DNA from: Candidula unifasciata
Taxonomy: Eukaryota > Mollusca > Gastropoda > Stylommatophora > Geomitridae
Direction of reading: 5' to 3'
Length of the DNA: 64,000 nucleotides
Assembly (NCBI GenBank): GCA_905116865.2
Contig: CAJHNH020001108.1
Location: 1-64,000, forward strand
Both the position numbers and the translations under genes were made by a program. Of this stretch, positions 11,140 to 46,802 are shown one piece after another. Position 1 is the stretch's first letter, and each line of letters opens with the position of its first letter. The notes under the pieces were generated by a model that searched no databases, was not told the DNA's origin, and worked only from the letters and a program-made list of their open reading frames with translations.

Positions 11140-11385
11140 GTGTCGGGCAGACAAGAATGCCCTCAGAAACGGTTCAAAGCCGCTACAGGCAGAAAACGGG
11201 AGGGGCTGTACGAAGTTTGGTTGCATTTAAAGAACAAACACAGTGCCCTCTGTCGCGCCGAGCGTTTCTGTAACAACAGACGAAGAACCAAAAGGGAGCG
11301 AGAGAAATTCTTTAGGGACCCGTATCAGTTTGCCCGAGGTCTATTCGAGCAACCGAAGTCTGGTTGTCAGTCAGAAAGAACTTGA
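11140..11385 (+). pseudogene. R2-like pre-RT segment, shifted frame
   Basis: About 60 aa in frame 1 with 'LYEVWLHLKNKHS', 'RRTKREREKFFRDPYQFA' and 'GLFEQPKSG', a block that commonly precedes the RT in RLE-type LINEs. Flanking segments are in frame 2, so one indel before (about 11150) and one after (about 11360) restore register. The homologous reading in frame 2 here has a TAA, which confirms that frame 1 was the coding one. Confidence 0.75.
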
Positions 11386-13927
11386 GCTACATCTACGCAA
11401 GATGTACTCTGACAAAAAGAGGAGTGAGCCTCTCGATGACAATCCAGAGATCCTTAGCGGCCTCAAACAGCCTTTGGTGCCGAAGGTACCATTTAAAATG
11501 ATAACCTCCCTTTGGTCTGAGGTTGAGGAAGTTGTGAAAAAGGCCAGCGGCAAGTCTGCCCCAGGTCCGAACGGTGTCCCGTACGTTTTTTACAAGCGCT
11601 GCCCGAAAATCCTAAAAATGCTTCACGTCTTGTTGAGACAAGCGTGGATCCGTAATCACATATGTCCAGAGTGGTCAAAGGCAAATGGGGTCTACATTCC
11701 CAAAGAGCAGGACTCGAAGAGTCTTTCCCAATTCAGGCCCGTCTCGCTGTTGAATGTCGAGGGTAAGATATTCTTCTCAGTCATGGCTCGCCGGCTTACG
11801 CAGTATCTGATGACTAACAAGTACATAGATACGAGTGTTCAGAAGGGTGGTATTCCAGGTGTTCCTGGGTGCCTTGAACACGCGACCATGATTTGGGAGG
11901 CTATCCAGAGAGCCAAGCATGAGAGAACCGAATTGCACGTTATATGGTTGGACTTGCCCAACGCCTACGGGGCAGTCCCCCATAGGCTACTGTGGCGAGC
12001 CCTTCGCATGTTTCACGTACCGGCACAGATCACTCAAATGATCGAGCAATATTTCTCTAAGTTTGCTTTGCGCTTCTCTACCTCGACGTTTACCACGAGG
12101 TGGACTGAGTTGCAGATTGGGATAGCTATGGGCTGTACGATCTCACCCATACTGTTTGTCATGGCAATGCAGATCATGTTAGACGGGGCGGCCGGCTACG
12201 GACTGGGCCTTCAAATAGGAGATCACTGGTTGCCGCCATTACGCGCATTTATGGATGACACGACTATTATAACGGGCAGTGAGGAATCTGCCCGCACGAT
12301 CCTGAAAAGATTGGACGCGGTGGTCCAATGGAGCGGAATGCAGTTCAAAGCGCAGAAGTCGAGGAGTCTGTCAATCCATAAGGGCAAGGTGTCGGCAACC
12401 AGTTTTACGGTGGCAAGGAACAAGATCCCTACGGTTCTGGATGAACCGGTGAAGAGTCTCGGTCGCGTTTACGATTCAAAGTTATCTGATAGAGCGGAAG
12501 TCCGGCGAATACACGAGTCACTGGCTACAGGCCTGCTCGCGATCGAGCGATGCAGTCTGATCGGGAAATTCAAGGTATGGTGTCTCCAATTCATGTTGAT
12601 TCCAAAGCTCCTATGGCCACTGTTAGTCTACGAGGTGACGATGACTGCAGTGGAAACCATGGAGAAGAAAATCAACACAGCCTTGAGAAAGTGGATTGGT
12701 GCACCGCCTTGTCTGACCGACGTGGCTCTGTATTGCAAACAGGCTAAGCTGGTACTTTCGTTCAAATCAATAACCGAAGAGTTTAAAGTCGGCAAGGTAA
12801 GGCTCGCCATGCTCTTGCGCGAGTCTTCAGACCCAAATGTCATCGCTGTCCAGCCCGCTCTAAAGACTGGCCAGAAGTGGAGGGTCCTCGATGCGATAGA
12901 ATCTGCCCAGAATGCACTAAAATTGAAGGAGATTATGGAATACACACAAACCGACCGTCGAGGCCTAGGGCACGGGAAAGTCAATTGGTGGTCAAAGGCC
13001 TCAGCCAAAGAACGCCGAGACATGGTAATACAAACGGTGAGGGACAACGAAAAAGAGGTTCGGGTCCAGAAAGCAGCCCAGCAGTCGCAGCAGGGCCATT
13101 GGGTCAGCCTGGAGAGCGCATTGCCAAGAATACTCACATGGGGTGAGATCTGGCGGATGACCCCGCTGCGACTGAGCTTTATCGTTCGTTCGGCGTACGA
13201 TGTATTACCGTCCGGTGTTAACATGGTTAAATGGTCTGCGACCAACGATCCGACTTGCCCGTTGTGTAAATCTAAGCAAACTCTTGAGCACGTCCTGTCC
13301 GCGTGCAGGAAAGCCCTAGGTCAAGGCCGATATACCTGGCGACACAACAAGGTGCTAAAAGAGTTAGCAGCCGTTGTCGACCAGGCTAGAATGAGGGCTA
13401 ACGCCAGAGCCAGTTCTAGCATCGTCCCCATTCGCTTCCTCAAGGCTGGGCAGGTTCCAAAAGGTAAGGTCAACCAAAACGCATTCGCTCCATCTGTGCT
13501 AGACTCTGCGAGGGACTGGTTACTGGCGGTTGATCTGCCAGGCCATGAACGGTACCCCGAGTTGATCCGTAAGACCGGCCTGCGACCGGACATAGTTCTC
13601 CACTCTGCGCAAAAACGGCAGCTCATCCTGATTGAGCTGACTGTCCCGTTTGAGTCGCGTATGGAGGAGAATCACATGTATAAGCTCGAGAAATACAGTG
13701 ATTTAGCAGCCGGTCTGAGGAGAAACGAGGCGTACACGGTACGGGTATTTGCCGTCGAAGTGGGAGCGAGAGGCCTCGTTTCCACTTCGCTCTACAATGT
13801 GGTTAAAGAACTAGGATTGCGCGGTAATGAACGGAAACGAACACTCAAAAAACTGGGAGAGGTAGCCGAAAGGGCCTCTAGCTGGCTTTGGACGCAACGC
13901 AACAACGTAGGGGACGGGCCTCGGTGA
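11243..13927 (+). CDS. R2-like reverse transcriptase / restriction-like endonuclease
   Basis: Open frame of 894 codons. The first about 40 residues are out-of-frame read-through; true family similarity begins near 11361 ('KELELHLRKMYSDK'). RT: 'APGPNGVPY' finger, 'RPVSLLNVEGK', 'QKGGIPGVPGCLEH', motif A 'VIWLDLPNAYGAVPH' with Asp237, and motif C 'FMDDT' with Asp338-Asp339, so the catalytic triad is intact. Met replaces the usual Ala before DD, as in some relatives. CCHC knuckle C672-x2-C-x7-H683-x4-C688 matches the R2 pattern. Endonuclease PD782-783 ... E798 in 'LIELTVP' is intact. It ends 'SSWLWTQRNNVGDGPR' and TGA. The enzyme would nick target DNA and prime cDNA synthesis there. Without its N-terminal part it is probably inactive. 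Confidence 0.9.
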   Translation: MPSVAPSVSVTTDEEPKGSERNSLGTRISLPEVYSSNRSLVVSQKELELHLRKMYSDKKRSEPLDDNPEILSGLKQPLVPKVPFKMITSLWSEVEEVVKKASGKSAPGPNGVPYVFYKRCPKILKMLHVLLRQAWIRNHICPEWSKANGVYIPKEQDSKSLSQFRPVSLLNVEGKIFFSVMARRLTQYLMTNKYIDTSVQKGGIPGVPGCLEHATMIWEAIQRAKHERTELHVIWLDLPNAYGAVPHRLLWRALRMFHVPAQITQMIEQYFSKFALRFSTSTFTTRWTELQIGIAMGCTISPILFVMAMQIMLDGAAGYGLGLQIGDHWLPPLRAFMDDTTIITGSEESARTILKRLDAVVQWSGMQFKAQKSRSLSIHKGKVSATSFTVARNKIPTVLDEPVKSLGRVYDSKLSDRAEVRRIHESLATGLLAIERCSLIGKFKVWCLQFMLIPKLLWPLLVYEVTMTAVETMEKKINTALRKWIGAPPCLTDVALYCKQAKLVLSFKSITEEFKVGKVRLAMLLRESSDPNVIAVQPALKTGQKWRVLDAIESAQNALKLKEIMEYTQTDRRGLGHGKVNWWSKASAKERRDMVIQTVRDNEKEVRVQKAAQQSQQGHWVSLESALPRILTWGEIWRMTPLRLSFIVRSAYDVLPSGVNMVKWSATNDPTCPLCKSKQTLEHVLSACRKALGQGRYTWRHNKVLKELAAVVDQARMRANARASSSIVPIRFLKAGQVPKGKVNQNAFAPSVLDSARDWLLAVDLPGHERYPELIRKTGLRPDIVLHSAQKRQLILIELTVPFESRMEENHMYKLEKYSDLAAGLRRNEAYTVRVFAVEVGARGLVSTSLYNVVKELGLRGNERKRTLKKLGEVAERASSWLWTQRNNVGDGPR

Positions 13928-14010
13928 GCTGGTCCAGGTGTCTAGTGGAAAAGGGTTTCTCACCCCTTGAAAGTCCATCGTGTCCGAATAGTCTGCCAGT
14001 GTTCCTCTGC

Positions 14011-14647
14011 ACGAAATTACCGGATGTAGTTCGGATAGGGGTAAGACGACTTGGTGATTTGCAGGAGGTACTGTGAGATAAGAAGTCGTCGCGGTAGCAT
14101 AATTAGAGCAGTCTGCATACCTGGACGACCAAGCGACAAGCTTACGATTGGTATATTGGACACATGTTGGACTTTTGTTAGCAGGTGGCAGAGGAACACT
14201 GGCAGACAATTCGGACACGAAGGACTTTCAAGGGATGAGAAACTCTTTTCCACTAGACACCCGGACCAGTTCACCGAGGCCCGTCCCCTACGTTGTTTCT
14301 TTGTGTCCAGAGCCAGCTCGAGGCCCTCTCAGCAACCTCGCCCAGCTGTTTAAGTGTCCGTTTGCGTTCATTACCAAGCAATCCTAGTTCTTTAACCACA
14401 TTGTAGAGTGAAGTGGAAACGATGCCTCTCGCTCCCACTTCGACTGCAAAGACTCGTACTGTGTACGCTTCGTCTCTCCTCAGATCGGCTGATAAGTCAT
14501 AGTACTTCTCGAGCTTATACACATGGCTTTCGTCCATTCGCGACTCGTACGGGACGGTCAGCTAAATCAGGATGAGCTGCCGTTTCTCCGCAGAGTGGAG
14601 AGCTATGTTAGGTCGCAGGCCGGTCTTCCGAATTAACTCAGGGTACC
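14011..14647 (-). mobile_element. Second R2-like copy, 5'-truncated, tail to tail with the first
   Basis: The minus strand from 14647 down matches the first copy from its 'GGTACCCCGAG' (about 13550) to the end of the reading frame (stop near 14271) and about 85 bp of 3' UTR, to 'CCAGTGTTCCTCTGC' at about 14183. It keeps the C-terminal about 90 aa ('YKLEKYYDLSADLRR'). The catalytic PD is changed to PN and a TAG interrupts the 'LILI*LTVP' strand. Between 14011 and 14183 the sequence belongs to one or both 3' ends and cannot be divided by eye. Confidence 0.8.
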
Positions 14648-15384
14648 TTACGTATTATAACAGTATACAATTTCCCTATACACCTTTATACATTCTCTGT
14701 CTACCGGCAGCTTCTAGTAAACGTGCCGAGTTCAGCGGGCACTTGCCCTAATATGTCGCATATTCTTCTATTCCTATTCAATATGTGAACAGTGAATAAC
14801 CCGCGAGGCGTTGGCATCAATGGACTACAGTTCAGGAACCGTACCGTTAAAAATCCCCGTGTCATTAAACAAAGAAAGGCGGCGGACTTGTTTCTACGTC
14901 ACCAATCATGCAGGAAATAAGGTCAGTGAATTACCCCTTTACCTGTCATCGAAGCGGTGTCGTGTAAACAGTCCTAGTTCTACATTTCTAAGTGTTTCGG
15001 TACGGTTGGGAAAAGCAGGCATTACAACTGGTTTCCTTTTGAATGGACATTGACTAGGACACGCGTCTATTCACTGTGCTACTTTGCCATTATATGTCAT
15101 ATAGGGCTCGCAATTTATTTCTCTATTCTGGTCTATCCTGTGCAATCACTTCCGATATCATGGATGGAAGCCAGGCCAGCACCTTTGGCTTCTCTTGTTA
15201 ACGTTCGTCTCAGGGGTTTCTTGGATGTACTTGTTTAATCATTCCCTCTTTTGTCCATTTCAGTGGAGGACTGCTATGTCCTTTTGGACATTCTCTGTGG
15301 TAGATCACTGTATGCATTTGGTTAGACATGCAGGTCTGTTCTATGATGAATTACAGATGGGTAGAAGGTTTAGTTGTTCAGTCT
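14648..15384. other. Unassigned sequence
   Basis: No family motif or exon recognised. 15180-15240 ('GGTTTCTTGGATGTACTTGT') could be part of a LINE 3' region. Confidence 0.3.
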
Positions 15385-15990
15385 CTCATCATCATCACCA
15401 TGTGCCCTGCCAACTGAAGCAGGAGCTCATGCGACCTCACAGATAACGATCCCTGGTCACATGGAACAGCTCTCTCGATGATATCCCTCCATGCTATCGT
15501 TTCAGCATCATTTTTCTTGGTCTGCCTCTACCTTTTTTTTCCCACTGATCTTTCTATTTATCGCGATGTTCTCCGATGTCTCTCTTCTCATTATGTGGCT
15601 AAAGAACAATGTTTGTCTCTTTCTTATTGTTGTATATAGAGATCTACTTATATAGAGATCTACTTTCATTAGCTTCTTTCAAGCAATCGTTGTTAGTTAC
15701 TCTGGCCGTACAAAGTATTCGTAACATTCGTCTCAGAAACCACATCTCTTTTGCTTCCAAACTCTTCCTAATTTGTTCAGTGACATTCCAAGATTCGTTA
15801 CCATACAGCAGAACAGCTTCTATGTAACATTTTAGTACCCTCTTTCTGACATTAAATTAGAGCGATTTATTGCATAAGATACTTTTCATTTTCTGAAATG
15901 CAGCCTTCGCTTGACCTATTCTGCTTTTAATTTCTGTCACACATTTTCCATCTGATGATATTGTTGCCAGATATTTGAATTTATTGACTG
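15385..15990 (-). mobile_element. RTE-like LINE, 3' part, minus strand
   Basis: Minus-strand pieces show 'LFSHIMRREDIGEH', 'KDQW' and 'MAWRDIIERAVP'-like stretches with many stops, ending in an ATG-rich tail (the CATCATCATCACC run on the plus strand). The same subfamily is present on the plus strand at 35828-36925. Confidence 0.7.
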
Positions 15991-16304
15991 GTCAATCTCT
16001 ACTAAAATGAAAAGATGTAGGCAAGAAGGACACGAATGTTACAGGTATCGAGAAGAATTCACCGAAAAAGGTTGCGGCATATTTTGTTATACGGAGTGAG
16101 AGAAAAAACATCAGCAAGGAAACAAAGACAACAAAAAAGAAAATGATTACAGAGCAGGTTAAGAGCCGGGCATACGAGGAAAAAACACGCCACACACAAT
16201 GGTTCTCAACTCTTATTAAAAAATCGTGGAAAACTGAACATGAGCTACGGTCTTGACTGCACTTATCACATCGTTGTAGCTTGTGATTCCCAAGCCTCTT
16301 TATA
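15991..16304. other. Unassigned sequence next to a SINE
   Basis: Probably contains the body of the minus-strand SINE headed at about 16440, but its extent cannot be fixed without another copy. Confidence 0.3.
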
Positions 16305-16440
16305 CAAGTTAGCCGCCTATCTTTTGCAGGACCGGGCAGAACGCAAGATGTAATGTTGTCAAATCGCCGGGAGCGAACCGGGCACCTCGGCATTACGAAG
16401 CGCGTTCGCAACACCTAAGCCACAGATGCCGACAAAGAGG
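16305..16440 (-). repeat. tRNA-headed SINE-like element, minus strand
   Basis: Minus strand begins GTCGGCATCTGTGGCTTAGG (A-box-like) and has GGTGCCCGGTTCGCTCCCGG (B-box-like) about 45 bp later, a tRNA-like layout. It lacks a clean acceptor stem, and unrelated sequence follows directly, so I call it a SINE head rather than a tRNA gene. Confidence 0.5.
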
Positions 16441-16509
16441 AAGAAGAACGAGGTAACCGAGGGTTGTTGTCATCCAGTACGAGATTTTTGTTATCTCAGG
16501 GTGGTCAAA

Positions 16510-16685
16510 AGAAGTCGCCGTGGTCTAGCGACTAAGTGCTCGCCTGCGAATCGGAAGGTCGTGGGTTCGGTTCCTGACTTAATTTTTTCAAATAACTTTG
16601 ACTCCCAGCCTTAAGTGGGTACCAGGTACAATCCTGGGAAGTAAAGGCGGCCGGTGTGATGCTGCCACATCACCCACCATAAATA
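16510..16685 (+). repeat. SINE-1
   Basis: GTCGCCGTGGTCTAGCGACT head, GGTCGTGGGTTCGGTTCC B box, body with AGTAAAGGCGGCCGGTGTGA and ACATCACCCACC. The 3' part is missing. Confidence 0.8.
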
Positions 16686-16925
16686 TTCCGGTCGGCCAAT
16701 ATGGTAAAAGTGGGGGTGGGGGAGGGGGGGGGGCGGGTGGTTAAAGGAAGATTCGAAAATGGACAGTTCAAGTTACATGGGGGGGGGGGAGAATTTTAGA
16801 TAGGCTTAGACGGGGTATGGCACACACACACAACAGTTTTGAAAAACCGTTTTAGATGTTTGCATTCAGCTCTGATTCGATTCAGGGTTGCAACATTTTC
16901 GGAGATCACCAGGGACCGTCGCTGA
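16686..16925. other. G-rich and unassigned sequence
   Basis: Poly-G tracts at about 16710-16735 and 16780-16790. Nothing else recognised. Confidence 0.35.
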
Positions 16926-17235
16926 AGCTCTACAGTTCATGGTTTGTGCTTCCCATGTGGATTCCTAGGCCCCACTGTAGCGGAATCAAAAACAGACCCA
17001 CTGCTTACCCCAAAAAACATTTCGTAAGAGTCGAATAGTTGGGAGCTTCCTTCGAAGTCGGAGTGCGTCCGCCCGAACAGCAAGGAACAATCAACTGCAC
17101 ACACATAAGCCAATTAAACTGATGTACACGCAAAACTCAGGCCCTGGCGCAAAGTCAAAGTCCAAATGGACGAACAACTAAAACTTTCCACTATAGCTTA
17201 CAGCCGATAAACAACGAACAAGAAGAAGATGCTAA
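16926..17235 (-). repeat. Family-B interspersed repeat, minus orientation
   Basis: Shares long stretches with 24180-24485 and (inverted) 42583-42872: 'GGAGCTTCCTTCGAAGTCGG', 'CAAGGAACAATCAACTG', 'CAAGAAGAAG'. The (GAA)n end marks one terminus. No coding capacity is seen. Confidence 0.75.
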
Positions 17236-17259
17236 AAGCGATGCCATCGGCAGGCAGCC

Positions 17260-17271
17260 ACTATGCCGACC
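17260..17271. repeat. Target-site duplication, left
   Basis: ACTATGCCGACC, identical to 19107-19118, bordering the RTE insertion. Confidence 0.9.
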
Positions 17272-17281
17272 ATTCATTCAT

Positions 17282-18684
17282 TCATTCAGTAGCATGTCCC
17301 TCGCGGAACCTCGCTGCCATAACAACCCTCCGGAAAACCTTCCTATCATGAGCAAGATGTCCTGCGTCTGATACACCCATCTGGAGATCATCTGCCACAT
17401 CCTGGACCCATCTTTTCCTTGGCCTTCCTCTTCCTCTCTTCCCAGGCATATACCCCTCCATTATTGTTCTCTCTAGACCTCCATGACGTTTCAAGTGACC
17501 AAAATATTTCAATTTTCTTTGTTTTTTTGTCTTTACTAGCCAACCCTCTTCAATATTCAGCTCTTGAAGTATGGATGCATTTGTTCTTTTCTTTACCCAA
17601 GATATTCTTAGAACCTGTCTGTAACATTTATATTCAAATGCATTTAAGCGCTGTTCCGCTTGTTTAGTAAGTGTCCAGGTCTCACAGGCGTATGTTGCAA
17701 TGGGAAAGATGCATGCTCTTAAAAATCTGACCTTTGTAATTCTATCTGTACAATTCCATAATTTATTCAGTTGTTTTAGTCTTTGAAGAGCAATTGATAG
17801 TCGCCGTTTGATTTCTTTCATTGTGTCACCATTGTTGGTAATCAGTGACCCAAGATATTCGAAATTTTCCCCCACTTCCAATCTTTCCTCATTAACATAT
17901 ATTTCCTTCCCCATGGCAGTTTTGTTTGTATGCATTATCTTTGTTTTTGCTGTGTTAAGAAATAAGTTATGATTTTCACTATTTCTTTGGAGTGAGGTTA
18001 ATAAGTTTTCTAAACCATTTTGTGATGTTGATAGTAATACTGTATCATCAGCATAACGAATTTCTGGTATTTCATGACCACCGATGTTTAGGGCATCATA
18101 TTGTTCCTTGTTTATATCATCTCTTACATTTCTCATTATATTTTCGGCGTACAGGTTGAACAAATACGGTGACAGCACACATCCCTGACGGACTCCTTGC
18201 TTGATGCCAAACCAGTCTGATGTCTCTCCATCTATTCTGACTGCTGCTTGTTGGTCTTGATAGAGCATTTTAATGAGCTGCACTATATGTGATGGAAAGC
18301 CCATATTCCTCATGATTTCCCAAAGCTTCTGATGTTGTACACAGTCAAATGCTTTTGAATAATCCACAAAACATAAGAACAGATTTACATTAAATTCTCT
18401 ACACTTCTCTATTATTAAACGCATGTTGAATATATGATCTCTTGTTCCTCTTCCCTGTCTAAATCCAGCCTGAGCTACATTAATCTCTTCTTCCATTTTC
18501 TTTTGCAGTCTTCTCATTATAATTTTTAGTAGAATTTTACTTGCATGACTGATCAGGGCAATAGTTCGATAGTTTGTACATAATTTCAGGTCCCCCTTTT
18601 TTGGTATTGGAATGAAGATAGTTCTCTTCCAGTCTTTTGGCCAAATACCATATTTCCATATCTTTTCACATAATGCATGATAGA
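17282..18684 (-). pseudogene. RTE-like reverse transcriptase, C-terminal frame
   Basis: From 'WPKDWKRTIFIPIPKKGD' through 'AGFRQGRGTRDHIF', motif A 'FVDYSKAFDCV', 'QGVRQGCVLSPYLFN', motif C 'RYADDTVLLS', 'YLGSLITNNGD', 'ATYACETWTLT' to the terminal 'GKRGRGRPRKRW' block. This is the usual RT plus C-terminal layout of RTE/BovB-like LINEs. The catalytic YADD is intact. The ATG-initiated part starts at 18517, but the frame is open and similar up to the homopolymer at 18685-18690. Confidence 0.9.
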
Positions 18685-19106
18685 TTTTTTATGCTTTCTT
18701 CTCCTCCCGCTTTAATCAATTCAGCTGGTATCTCATCACATCCAGGTGATTTACCATTTTTCAGGCTCCTTATTGCCCATGAAATTTCATCTAATGAAGG
18801 TTCAGGTTCTGCCTCTACTGTTACTGGTTCATGTATATCATTCATATCCTCACTGTCATTCATATCATACATTCCGCTGCAGTATTCCTGCCATCTTCCT
18901 AGAATTTGTCTAGATTCTGTTAAAGTATTTCCCAACTTGTCACAAATAACATTTAACTGAGGTTGAAAATTTCTTGTCAATAACTTCATTTCCTTGAACA
19001 TTTCGTAATCTCTTCCATTTTTGTGATGCTGCTCTATTTTAATACAGCAATCTTGTACATACTGATTTTTATCCTTTCTTGTGTACTTTCTTATTTCTCG
19101 TGTTAA
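18685..19106 (-). pseudogene. RTE-like N-terminal RT segment, frameshifted
   Basis: Encodes 'RSLKNGKSPGCDEIPAELIK' (RT finger region) and upstream linker. It leaves frame with the main RT segment in a run of six T (A on the coding strand) at 18685-18690, where a single-base change would restore register: the RT frame resumes with 'HALCEKIWKYGIW'. It is truncated at the 5' end by the insertion boundary. Confidence 0.85.
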
Positions 19107-19118
19107 ACTATGCCGACC
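19107..19118. repeat. Target-site duplication, right
   Basis: ACTATGCCGACC; see 17260-17271. Confidence 0.9.
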
Positions 19119-19264
19119 GCAGTAGTCATATTGGATAAAAACCAGTGTAGTGACGTCGATCTTCTTTCTCATCGATCTTTTTTTAAATTGTCAGGCGATT
19201 TGGGCGAGGAACAAGCATTTCAGCCATCTACGGAAGTTCGATTTACGTTCGTTATATTTCGGTG

Positions 19265-19620
19265 CCGAACCGGACTTCGGGGGCTGCGTGGTCTCGAGGC
19301 ATCACGTCCGCCTCGAGTGATGGAGGTCCCGGGTTCACGCCCGTGTGTGTTGTTGCGCATGTAAAAAAAAATCCCTCAACAGTAGAAAATTGAAAAAGAG
19401 TAGCTGCCCGGGCAAAATTTTGATTAAAAAATCTACCTAAAGTATTTCAGGATCCTCGCCGGTGCTACGCAGTTTGTGCACTGCGCCGAGATTCTTCGGA
19501 CTTGGGCTTGAGTCAGCAGAAGTAGAAGGGAGTACTTATGGGTCACTACCCTTGCGCCATGATGTTGATCCAGCTAAACCTAGACTGGACTGAGAACGAA
19601 AAGAAATGACTGACTAGAAA
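19265..19620 (+). repeat. tRNA-headed SINE (type 3)
   Basis: GGGGCTGCGTGGTCTCGAGG head and GGAGGTCCCGGGTTCACGCC B-box-like sequence, then an A run and a long unrelated body with 'GGATCCTCGCCGGTGC' and 'GGGTCACTACCCTTGCGCC'. The end is set where an AAG/GAA-rich stretch begins. Confidence 0.6.
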
Positions 19621-19939
19621 TCAAGAAGAAGAAAAATAAGAATAAGAGGGAGAAGAAGAATAGTAAGAAGAGGAGAATGATGACGAAGAAGAAGAGGAAA
19701 AAAGAAGCCACTCTTGACTTATTTGAGAATATTTCCTTTGATGATTGTACTTCAGAATCATAGTCACCCCCTTGATCATTCATCCAGTCATTTCTTAACC
19801 AAATACATACAAAGCGTAAGGAAGACATAAAACATCTTATATGTTACGTTAAAACATACTCTGAATTAATTAAAACATGTAAAATATAAAACTGTTGCTT
19901 CCACATCACTACTGTGTCACATCTTGACAAGGGATCATA
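19621..19939. other. AAG-rich tract and HSD17B7 3' UTR
   Basis: 19620-19700 is an (A/G)-rich GAAGAA-type tract. 19800-19939 should be the 3' untranslated region of the minus-strand gene. I could not identify a clear AATAAA signal on that strand. Confidence 0.4.
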
Positions 19940-45691
<25,752 letters not shown>

Positions 45692-45733
45692 GTTTGAAAT
45701 CTCTAAGTCTCCCTGCAAACGAAGGGACTGAGA

Positions 45734-45742
45734 CTTTATATA
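45734..45742 (-). promoter_or_regulatory. Possible TATA box for HSD17B7
   Basis: The minus strand reads TATATAAAG about 45 nt upstream of the first ATG. If used, the 5' UTR would be very short. Weak evidence. Confidence 0.3.
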
Positions 45743-46329
45743 TCAGCCGGCAACATTTCAACCGCAACAATATCGTCTGATTCTCGACACAATTTAGAGT
45801 AGTTTCCCCTACCGCCTTCTTTCTTTTTTCGAGAAGCATACATTGAAATGCACAATTGATGGGGAAATAAATTCACACCTATTGATTGGCAAGTAAACTT
45901 GTCTGGTAGGGTGGTGGAAATTCTTTTTCGAACTAAGTTCTAAGCGTTGGACCCCACCCCCTCCTCACACACACCACTGGGTATCCATACAGCCTATAAA
46001 TTGGCACACGATATCTTCTGTGGAGTAACGTGAAGGTGACAGAAATGCAGTGGCATAGAAAAGGCAGATGCGGTACCCGATGCGGAAAATTTCTATTCTC
46101 CCCCTCCCCCCCCCCCTTTTTTCACTCACCAAAACACTCACACTCCACATATTTTTATTATGTTTAAAACGCATAAATTTACCATTTTGTCACTCCCTTC
46201 AATAATAAAACTTGGAGCGGCCCCGCACCCCCCCCCCCCCAATCCTCTTCCCTACTCTATGCCAGCATGGTGTTGACCCCCTACCTCATCAGTTATGATA
46301 CTTAACCCACTAGACTGTAGGTCACCTTA
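45743..46329. other. Upstream flank of HSD17B7, unassigned
   Basis: Poly-C tracts near 46105 and 46232. No further exon recognised. Confidence 0.4.
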
Positions 46330-46800
46330 GGGTACACCAATATCAACATCATGTAGCAGGTCCTGTGCAGAACGTCAGTCTCATCACGGTCTGACTGAAA
46401 GATACTCAGTCTCACCAGCTCTTCCTTCTCATACACTTTCATATTCAGTGAGTCACTTATATCCTGTGCCGATCTTCATTTAGTCGCATTCCGTCCTGCC
46501 TACCTGGTACCATACCTTCTGCGATTTTTGTTTTCTTGCCGAATCCACCATAGCGCTTGATTTGACCAAAATATTTCAGCTTCCGACACAAGATATTGTT
46601 TATTACTATTCCTCCTTATGTTCAAATCTTGAAAAAGCATTATTTCTTCTCTTCTTTTTTCATATTATTCTATTGCGTTGTAGCTCAAAAGGCACTACTT
46701 TGTTTTTAAGGAATGGGAGATAATCACAGCCGTATGTTGCTACAAGGAAGATGCATGTTCTCAAAATTTTAACTTCATTTCCTTGCTGGTACTTACCCAT
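46330..46800 (-). mobile_element. RTE-like LINE 3' part
   Basis: Minus strand has degraded 'TCIFL', 'IFWSNQALWWIRQENKN' and 'RYGTR', and the 3' tip shared with 21775-21860 ('CATGTAGCAGGTCCTGTGCA'). Confidence 0.6.
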
Positions 46801-46802
46801 AG

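Larger units (their letters stand above)
10595..14183 (+). mobile_element. R2-superfamily (RLE-type) non-LTR retrotransposon
   Basis: The parts appear in the order expected for LINEs that use a restriction-like endonuclease (R2/NeSL/Hero type) rather than an APE endonuclease: N-terminal CCHC-like finger (10688-10753), Arg/Lys-rich linker, conserved pre-RT block (11160-11360), reverse transcriptase, CCHC knuckle, then the endonuclease PD...E motif. The 5' junction lies inside the tRNA-like head of a SINE. The 3' end lies somewhere between 14010 and 14183, where a second copy runs in from the other side. The reading frame is broken only at the N-terminal side: an in-frame TAG at 11072 and two compensating frameshifts around 11150 and 11360. 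Clade within the superfamily is uncertain. Confidence 0.85.
17272..19106 (-). mobile_element. RTE-like LINE, 5'-truncated, with 12-bp target duplication
   Basis: A minus-strand insertion bounded by perfect ACTATGCCGACC duplications. The 3' end (low coordinate) has a (TGAA)n tail immediately after the stop codon, as in RTE elements. The APE endonuclease region is absent: reverse transcription stopped at 19106. The sequence is well preserved, so this is one of the younger insertions in the window. Confidence 0.92.

Noticed and set aside
12628..13245. 205-aa minus-strand frame
   Set aside because: Shadow of the R2-like RT/endonuclease frame on the other strand.
16305..16440. True minus-strand tRNA gene
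   Set aside because: B box is good, but the stem pairing needed for the cloverleaf is not evident and repeat-like sequence follows.
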